Of a DNA stretch of 64,000 nucleotides, positions 57,345 to 64,000 are shown one piece after another. The DNA lies in assembly GCA_963989385.1 (NCBI GenBank), contig OZ022501.1, positions 18,810,102 through 18,874,101 on the forward strand. The letters run 5' to 3'. The position numbers and the translations under genes were made by a program. The notes below the pieces were generated by a model that did not search any database, was not told the DNA's origin, and saw only the letters and a program-made list of their open reading frames with translations. This stretch comes from Ctena decussata (Eukaryota; Mollusca; Bivalvia; Lucinida; Lucinidae). Numbering within the stretch: the first letter of the stretch is position 1; each line of letters starts with the position of its first letter.

Positions 57345-57830
57345 AAATAGTAAAACATTTTGACTTCAAACTAAAAGTAGGTCACAGTGACTTATATTTC
57401 GTGGTCTAGTGATTTTGCTTCATATTTATAACACTATTTCATGGATTTACCTTATACTTTGGTAAATCAGTGAGTGACCTTGTACTAACTGTAGATCATT
57501 TTGACTTATATTTCATGGTCCAGTAATTTTAGCCAGTATCTCCAACACTATTTAATGGATTTGCATCATACTTGGGTTAATGCATTGGGCTAAAACTGTG
57601 AGTGACCTCTGACTAATTGTAGGTCAGTGTGACCTATAGTTCATGGTCCAGTGATTTAAGCCAATATTTCTAACACTATTTTATTGACTTTTATTATACA
57701 TGGTGTAATGGTGTAATGGTACATTCAGATACAGTACTCATATCATTTCTAGGTCACTGTAACCTATATTTCACATGTCAATGATATTGTGTTCAGGCAA
57801 CATTTTAGAGGTTAGAATAATTCTTAGGAT
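57345..57830 (+). repeat. Orphan core array, ~130-bp period
   Basis: ttatatttcatggtccagt or a variant recurs at about 57391, 57508, 57629 and 57765, with 'aacactatttcatggattta' in each unit. It resembles Helentron-like core sequence but has no recognisable head. Confidence 0.6.
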
Positions 57831-58299
57831 AACTGTCTATTCAGATACTGCAGATGATCTCATTTCACTTGGCACCTGGTATTGTCCATATTAAACTTGT
57901 CCCTGTTAAATTCAAGCTCACGTAAGTGGGGCTTTATCGTCTTCTGACAATTTTTGTATTTTTAGGTTCTTTGCATCCAGCAATGCTGAAATTCTAAGCA
58001 TAATGTTTGTAACATTTCTTTTTTTGTTCAGTTTAGAAATTGATTTAAGTGTCCTAATATTTAGGGGTTATTATAGTTCTTAGCATTGTATATCATCAGT
58101 TCCCATAGGGTGTAATCAGTAAGATCTATGCTTTTTACTCAAGAGAAGTAATATTTATCACTTTCCAAAGGTACTAACCTGTGTTTATTACTTCATCACA
58201 GTGAGGGATGAGCTGAATGACAAAAAAGAGTCTGCTCATCAACGTTAGAGATTTTTGATAGTGATAAAGCATTCCGAGTTTCCATACTGTCTTCCATGT

Positions 58300-58820
58300 G
58301 AGTTAAGGTTTGGTGACATTGACCACATTAAGGACACAGAAAGTAAACCTTTGTGCCAAAAATAACCTGCCTGTAATCAGTGAACAAAGTGCGGGGGCCA
58401 TTTTTTTTCCCCTAACCAAATTTTCAAGGTCATTACAGGATTTGTAACAAAAAATAAAGGCTGGTCTGCAATCTGCATTGTGCTAACCAGCCATGCCCTA
58501 AATAGGACTAGCAAAAGAATTGATACGGTTTTGGTGTTTGGTGGCATTGACCCTGCCTTCAAGGTCATAGAAGGACTTTTGGGTTTGCCTTCGGAATTTT
58601 CCCTAAAACCCCTATTTCATGAACTTCTTGACTGTTTTTGACCAAACTTGATAGATGATTTAGATAATATATGCCAACGAGTTGATAAGATTTGGGTGAC
58701 CTTGACCATATTTTCAAAGTTAGTAATGTCAGTACTGCTATGTTTCTGATAGTGGCATTGCAGGGAATAAGTTGTAATGGGAAGCTTTGTGTTTTACAAA
58801 AACATTAATTTTCTAGCTTT
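58300..58820 (+). mobile_element. 3' part of a Helentron-like element
   Basis: Core text (ttggtgacattgaccacatt; ggtgaccttgaccatatttt) resembles the 49235-50490 core. It ends with the hairpin GTTTTACAAAAAC (58791-58803) and attaattttctagc, the same tail type as at 6530-6555 and 50465-50490. The head is lost or unrecognised. Confidence 0.5.
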
Positions 58821-59431
58821 TTAGCTGCCTGAGATGAGTCCCATTGGAGATAATGTGATTACTTCATGCTAGCATTGTTTTGTTATCCATTAACACTCTT
58901 TCAAACAACTTCTGTTTTCTGTAATTTTTTTGAAAATAATTCCAGTGATAAAAAATGTATTTTTTTGCTATACAGATTTGACTTTGCAAAGTTTATGTGG
59001 GTAGCTGTGTTATTGTCCCCCGCCTTTTCAAAGAAAAGCGGAGGGGTATAGTTTTCGGCTTTCCGTCCTTCAGTCCCCTAAAGTAGTAGGTACCTTGTGT
59101 GCGCAACTCCTCCTACAGTTTAATGCCGATTCTTTCAAAACTTTACAGCTGTTTTTGTCATGGTCTGAAGATATGCAATCCTGAGATTATTTTTTGTCAC
59201 TTTTTCCACAAGTTGAACTTAGTCATTTTTTAGGTGTTTTTACTATCAAAGTGACTAGATAGTGGGTAACTTGTGTGCGCAACTCCTCCAACAGTTTTAT
59301 GCCGATGCCTTTGAAACTTCACAGGTGTTTTGGTCATGGTCTGAAGATATGCATGTGGTTTGGATATAATCCTCACAATATTTTTTGTCACTTTTTCCAC
59401 AGGTTGAACTTAGTCATTTTTAGGCGTTTTT

Positions 59432-60973
59432 AGCTCGCCTGAACGAAAGTTCAGGAAGAGCTATTGTTGTCACCACGGCGTCGGCGTCCGTGTCCGCGTC
59501 AGCGTCCGCGTCAGCGTCCGCGTCCGCGTCAGCGTCGGCGTTCGAATTGGATGTTTTGGTTAAAGTTTTTTAAAGACCTATATCTCCTTAACCCATGGAT
59601 GGATTCTTTTGATACTTGCACTGTAGCTAGATATTGGTCTAAGGTTTAACAGGGTACAACCCCCACCCCACTCTGTGACCTTGATGTCAAGGTCATGGAC
59701 TTAGAAAATTGGTGTTTTTTTGGACTGGATGTTTTGGTTAAAGTTTTATAAAGCCCAATATCTCCTGAACCCATGGATGGATTCCTTTGATACTTGCACT
59801 AAAGTTAGATATTGGTCTAAAGTTTTCAAAGGTACTACCCCCACCCCCCTCTGTGACCTTGATGTCAAGGTCATGGACTTAGAATATTGTCTTTTTATTG
59901 ATTGGATGTTTTGGTTAAAGTTTTTTAAAGACACATATCTCCTGAACCCAGAGATGAATTCTTTTTATATTTGCACTGTAGTTAGATCTACAGAGTACTA
60001 CCCCAACCCCGCTCAGTGATCTTGATGTCAAGGTCAGAGACATAGGAAATTTTTGTCTTTTTTAAAGTTTTGTAATTGCATACTGATTCATAATGCTTTG
60101 CAGAGATTTAGTTTATACTTGAACTGATGTTAGACTCTTTTTTGAGTTTTTACAAAACACCTTATACTTACCCCACTGGGTGAACTTGAAGTCAAGGTCA
60201 TCGACTTAGAATTTTGTTTTAAAGATTTTGGTTAAAGTTTTATATTTATGAAGACATAATTTCACAGTGCCACGATGATGGACTCAGTTGATACTAATAC
60301 TTGGGCTGATGTTAGATAATGGTTCAGGGTTTTGATACATACTAGCCCCCCCCCCTCTCCCCACTACCCGTCAGTTTTTTTACCTCAAGCTCATGGACTT
60401 TGAAATTTCATTTCATTTTTTTTTATTTTATTTTTATTTTAAGACTTATTTCTGAGATAGCTTTTGTGTTTTCATTATGGACATGCTTGCATGAAGTTTT
60501 ATGCATAGCAGTCCACATAGCCCCCCCACCCCCCACCCCCCACCCCCACCCGTCAGTTTTTTTTTTTTTACCTCAAGCTCATGGACTTTGAAATTTCATT
60601 TCATTTTTTTTTATTTTATTTTTATTTTAAGACTTATTTCTGAGATAGCTTTTGTGTTTTCATTATGGACATGCTTGCATGAAGTTTTATGCATAGCAGT
60701 CCACATAGCCCCCCCACCCCCCACCCCCCACCCCCACCCGTCAGTTTTTTTTTTTTTTACCTCAAGCTCATGGACTTTGAAATTTCATTTCATTTTTTTA
60801 TTCTAATTTTATTTTAAGACTTATTTCTGAGATAGCTTTTGTTTATAAATGTGTTTTCATTATGGACATGCTTGCATGAAGTTTTATGCATAGCAGTCCT
60901 CACCACCATAGTGGCTGTGTGATGGGCAAGCACCAATTCAGGCGAGCTATGCTGTCAGGCGACAGCTCTTGTT
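59432..60973 (+). mobile_element. Helentron/HINE-like element, AGCTCGCC family, inserted at a mapped T run
   Basis: The head AGCTCGCCTGAACGAAAGTT CAGG precedes a (GTCCGC/GTCAGC)n tract (59478-59540). Core units carry 'atggatggattcttttgata' and ccttgatgtcaaggtcatgg. The 3' side is CAGGCGAGCT (~60940), hairpin GCTGTCAGGCGACAGC and TCTTGTT. The empty site is visible in the host core unit at ~59235-59250 (gtttttactatc), where here gttttt and actatc are separated by this element. Confidence 0.85.
60395..60905 (+). repeat. Three ~188-bp tandem units, recently duplicated
   Basis: gacttatttctgagatagct begins at 60443, 60631 and 60818. Units are almost identical, including the CCCCCACCCC and T-run tracts, in contrast with the older diverged core units around them. 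The last unit has an 11-bp insertion (tttataaatgt). Confidence 0.9.
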
Positions 60974-61424
60974 ACTATCATAGTGACAAGATAGTGGGTA
61001 CCTTGTGTGCGCAACTCCTCCTACAGTTTTATGCCGATGCCTTTGAAACTTCACAGGTGTTTTGGTCATGGTTTGAAAATATGCATGTGGTTTGGATATA
61101 TTCCTCACATTTTTTATTACTTTTTTCACAAATTGAACTTAGCCATTTTTTCATACATTTTTACTATCAAAGTGAATAGATAGTGGGTACCTTGTGTGCG
61201 CAACTCCTCCTACAGTTTTATGCAGATTCTTTTGAAACTTCACAGGTGTTTTGATCATGGTCTGAAGATATGCATGTGGTTTGGATATAATCCTCACATT
61301 ATTTTATTTATTACTTTTTTCACATTTTTAACTTAGCCGCTTTTCCAGCTCAAACACTAAGTGTATATACAGTGGAGACCTAGTTTCCAAGGCGGGGGAC
61401 ATAAATTTGTCGAATTTGCTTGTT

Positions 61425-61686
61425 TAAAATAGAATTATATATGAAAAATAAAGTAAATGGTTATTAAATGTTGCGCGAAGGAGCAATGAACTTTTCAACA
61501 GGTTTGCAGGTATGCAGTTGTTCCGATAGTATTGATTACTGATTTCCAAAAGCATACTTTGATGATGCTCCTTCCAACATAATGTAACTGAGATAGATAG
61601 CAGTGTTTGTTTTGATGAGAGAAGCTTTTGAACACCTTGAAAAGAGATCAGTCCTAATGACAAACTCTAAAACTGTGCCAAAACAT
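61425..61686. other. Unannotated stretch
   Basis: No gene or recognised repeat. Confidence 0.35.
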
Positions 61687-61928
61687 TTGAGCCGCGACAC
61701 GAGAAAACCAAAAATGTGGTTGTGCGCCCAGCGCAGACTCAGATCAGCCTTGGCATCTTCATACTTTACTCAGACTCTTTTTTTAAGAGCTCAAAGGGTA
61801 GCTAAGGGTCTAAGCTGCCTCGATGCGGACAGGGAAGACTCTGATCAGACTGGGCGGATGCCCAGGCTGATCTGAGTCTGCGCTGGACGCACAACCACAT
61901 TGTTGGGTTTTCTCGTGTCGCGGCTCAT
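61687..61928. mobile_element. MITE family ATGAGCCGCGACA, copy 7, well preserved
   Basis: Ends ttgagccgcgacacgagaaa and its inverse ..ttctcgtgtcgcggctcat. It has long inner arms with gactctgatcagactgggcg and gatgcccaggctgatctgag, and centre gggtagctaagggtctaagc. Confidence 0.85.
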
Positions 61929-62145
61929 TTGGAGATTAATTAGTTATGTCACTTACCGGTACTTAAAAATCATATTTGAACAGGATTTGATTTTTCTTTG
62001 AAATATGCATTGATTTTAATTCCATAGATAGATCAGGACTACAATTTGTGAGATTTGCTGAGGAATAAGTGAGATTTGATAAAAATTAGTAATATTCCAA
62101 ACATTAATTTTCTTCTATTTAGTAAGCGTTTTCATGTAACAGCAT
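61929..62145. other. Unannotated stretch
   Basis: No gene or recognised repeat. Confidence 0.35.
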
Positions 62146-62212
62146 GCAGTTCTTAAAATGTGAAATTGGATGAAATGCTTCATCCAATTTTACATTTTAA
62201 GAAAAACTGCAC
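62146..62212. repeat. 67-bp palindrome
   Basis: tgcagttcttaaaatgtgaa faces its inverse ttacattttaagaaaaactg ca across attggatgaaatgcttcatccaat. Probably a small MITE; single copy here. Confidence 0.75.
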
Positions 62213-62803
62213 AAGAAAGTGAGATTTTAAGAATTATGGGATAATAGAGATGGTATTTCTCATACTGAGACTTGATACATATGAAAATTCAGTAGTATTT
62301 TGTTTTATTTCTTTTTCATATTATAGGCCATAATGACATGGAATCAATGAATAATTATTACTAGTACCAATAAATTTCTGGATGGAAATTGGGTTATTGA
62401 TCAAAAAGTTGTTCAGACCAAAAGAAATAAAAAAATGCTGGGAGATCTGTCAGATTCGGCAATAATCTTTCAGTTGCTGACGTAGTAGAAACCTACGTCA
62501 AGTAGTAAACCTACTTTCAGAGTAAAAGTTTTACTGAAAGTATTTCTGACAATTATCTTCATTACCACATGGTCTATTAGAGCTGATTTACTTATTGCTC
62601 ATACATCTTCATATCTGTAAACAGGAGTCAGGTGTAATCCAAAGACAAGATTGATGCTGTGCATTTTTTGATAAGCTGTTGGAATTTATGCATTGGATAT
62701 TATAGGAATTAGAAAAGTTCATTAAGGTATCAGATATAATTTATCATAAAGAAGAGAGGGAAAAACACTGTGACAGTTCGGAGATAATCTCTGTGATTTC
62801 TTA
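62213..62803. other. Unannotated AT-rich stretch
   Basis: A small palindrome gctgacgtagtagaaaccta cgtcaagtagtaaacctac lies near 62475-62510. Nothing else is recognised. Confidence 0.35.
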
Positions 62804-63002
62804 CCCAGCAGGCACATGACATTGTACTGACATGGATGCAACAAAATCATGTCGCATAGATGTCAGTACGATGTCATTTCGACATCATGTGCCTGCTGAG
62901 TTAAGGCACATGATGTGGTAATGACATACTGATGTTGATGCAAGGTAATCACATCGCATCCACATCAGTATGACGTCAGTTCTACGTCATGTGCCTGCTG
63001 GG
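62804..63002. mobile_element. Two palindromic MITEs of the CCCAGCAGGCACA family in tandem
   Basis: The first runs from cccagcaggcacatgacatt to catcatgtgcctgctgag (~62804-62900). A second follows after ttaa and ends tacgtcatgtgcctgctggg (63002). TTA flanks the pair at 62801-62803 and 63003-63005, suggesting a 3-bp target duplication for the dimer. Confidence 0.8.
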
Positions 63003-63020
63003 TTAGTTTGCCAGGTGCAG

Positions 63021-63152
63021 GTAAGTGTTAGGGGTGCCCTAATTATGGTCAGTTTCATGTGGTATTATGAGCCCAATTATGACGCCTCCTTAAATGCCAG
63101 TTTTGATTTAGGGGAACCTGACCATAATAAGGACATCCCTTAACACACTTAC
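63021..63152. mobile_element. Palindromic MITE, GTAAGTGTTAGGGG ends
   Basis: gtaagtgttaggggtgccct and aattatggtcag face ctgaccataataaggacatc and ccttaacacacttac. Imperfect arms of ~33 bp flank a ~65-bp middle. Confidence 0.7.
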
Positions 63153-63294
63153 CCACACTTGTCTGTGTTTGGCTATGGGCAAAGAAATTCAGAATCTACT
63201 GTTGAAGGAAGGCACTTGTCGTGCATGGTAACAAAAGCATGGATTGAAAGCATGTAGAAGTAATAATCTTTAAATATTGAATATGCAAATTACT

Positions 63295-63715
63295 AATACC
63301 CCCATTCCACTGGATGACGCTTTGACTGCGCTCTTGGAGATCATGGCGCTTCTCCAAAATTTTCGAAATCGCAGCAGAAGCGTAGGCATTAGCCAAAACT
63401 TGGAACTTGTGCGCTTCCAGTACGCTGCCAGTACGCTTCTAATATGATCTCGCCACGCTGGTCACGATGCTGCCGCGACTTAGCTGCGCTTCTGCCATGC
63501 TCAATGGACTTCGAGGGCGCTTCTAATACGCTGCTACTACGGCAAAGGATTTCAAGCTACGCTTATTACGATGCATTTGCGATCGTGCTACGACCTAAGC
63601 GCTGGAGCTGCGCTTGTGTTGTGCTTTGTAACCGCTTCTATGTCAATCGGCTGAGAATCGGGTTCAGCAGAAGTAAGCCACCAGCCTTCAAACAATATTG
63701 ATAATATAAAAATTC
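63295..63715. repeat. GC-richer segment dominated by CGCT/GCTTCTA words
   Basis: cccattccactggatgacgc opens it and aaaaattccagtggc closes it. Between, words such as tacgctgc, gcgcttctaatacgctgc and cgcttcta recur irregularly. Base composition differs clearly from the AT-rich surroundings. It could be an unclassified mobile element or decayed low-complexity sequence. Confidence 0.5.
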
Positions 63716-63739
63716 CAGTGGCTATGGCCCAGCTGGCAA

Positions 63740-63864
63740 TCATGAACTAGTGACTTCGAACAAGTCGTCTTGTTCTTCTTGCTGTTCAGGCTCAACTGGG
63801 ACCTCTGCTCGGTGTTCTAAAGGGCGCCTATCTGGCTCAGTTAAGAGAGCAAGAGCCTGGCCCC
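63740..63864 (-). CDS. Candidate terminal exon of an unidentified gene
   Basis: On the minus strand, an acceptor preceded by ccttctgcttttgacag ends at 63865. The frame then runs from about GQALALLTEPDRRPLEHRAE through an acidic stretch (EPEQQEEQDDLFEVTSS) to TGA at 63740-63742. The open frame extends further upstream to a TAA at ~63928, and beyond that in the same frame is IQDAGCPEQELEYPLLR up to the stop, so either another exon is read there or the sequence is decayed. An acidic, glutamine-rich C-terminus is common in unstructured tails. The stretch is more GC-rich than its surroundings, as coding sequence often is. No family is recognised, and the gene would continue past the window edge. 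Confidence 0.35.
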
Positions 63865-64000
63865 CTGTCAAAAGCAGAAGGCGAAATCCACACCCAGGCC
63901 TGGTCAGGAGACTATTTTCACGCAGCCTTTACCGCAGGAGAGGGTATTCCAACTCCTGCTCCGGGCAGCCTGCATCTTGAATGAAACGTGAGAATCGAGT

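Larger units (their letters stand above)
59013..61424 (+). mobile_element. Helentron/HINE-like element, GTCCCCCGCC head family, host of a nested element
   Basis: The head hairpin GTCCCCCGCCTTTTC/GAAAAGCGGAGGGGTATAG (59015-59051) is followed by a short GTCC-like tract. Core units of ~187 bp carry 'gtgtgcgcaactcctcctac' (59099, 59273, 61005, 61192). The tail is AAGGCGGGGGACATA (61389-61403), hairpin AAATT..AATTT and GCTTGTT. Removing the nested element at 59432-60973 restores core spacing (59273 to the equivalent of 59463). Confidence 0.75.

Noticed and set aside
60400..60806. Phe/Pro-rich frames (63 and 101 codons)
   Set aside because: They are low-complexity translations of T-rich and C-rich tracts in a tandem triplication.
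63750..63980. Serine/arginine-rich plus-strand frame
   Set aside because: It is antisense to a more plausible minus-strand coding frame with a good acceptor; the Ser/Arg content is what that antisense would give.

Overview
The window looks like intergenic or intronic DNA from an animal with a repeat-rich, AT-rich genome. The best guess is a bivalve mollusc. This rests on the type of repeats seen (hairpin-headed elements with GTCC tracts and tandem cores, tRNA-derived SINEs, one SINE ending in a CAAT-type tail, many palindromic MITEs) and not on any identified host gene. There are no bacterial-style genes, no rRNA and no functional tRNA. Almost all longer open frames lie inside repeats and are not credible genes. 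Three short stretches look like exons of unidentified genes: 23340-23716 (+, with a start codon and both splice signals), 55591-55769 (-) and 63740-63864 (-, a possible last exon).

Layout. 1-6.6 kb: a nest of Helentron-like non-autonomous elements inside one another. 7-9.9 kb: a ~54-bp tandem array split by an 861-bp foldback element flanked by TTAA. 9.6-17 kb: a duplicated block (copy A ~9.64-13.82 kb, copy B ~14.16-16.97 kb) in which two different Helentron-like elements occupy the same nucleotide position in the two copies; one contains eight tandem units of 145 bp. 17-31 kb: palindromic MITEs, a 1.6-kb hAT-type element with an 8-bp target duplication, a candidate first coding exon, an orphan core array and SINEs. 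31.5-33.3 kb: a ~46-bp satellite. 34.7-34.9 kb: a near-perfect palindrome. 36.3-37.3 kb: a truncated, frameshifted LINE. 37.5-49 kb: SINEs, several MITE families and a reverse-strand Helentron-like element. 49.2-50.5 kb: another such element, lying in a SINE. 51.8-52.1 kb: a SINE split by a palindromic MITE. 52.8-53.9 kb: an element flanked by TA. 57-61.4 kb: more core arrays and one Helentron-like element nested in another. 61.7-64 kb: MITEs, a GCT/CGCT-rich repeat and a possible last exon.

The unifying theme is the Helentron/HINE-like architecture. Each element starts after a T run with a hairpin. A GTCC, GTCGGC or GTGGGTGC simple repeat follows, then long tandem core units of ~145-455 bp. 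Near the 3' end the second arm of the 5' hairpin is repeated, followed by a short terminal hairpin and usually CTTGTT, less often CTAGTT or CTATTTTT. This matches what is known of Helentron-associated elements such as DINE-1 and bivalve pearl (asymmetric terminal repeats, 3' hairpin, TT target). At least five different terminal sequences use this plan here, and empty sites in paralogous repeats allow several insertions to be placed to the base.

All calls come from reading the sequence by eye. Repeat boundaries are approximate unless a target duplication or empty site is given.
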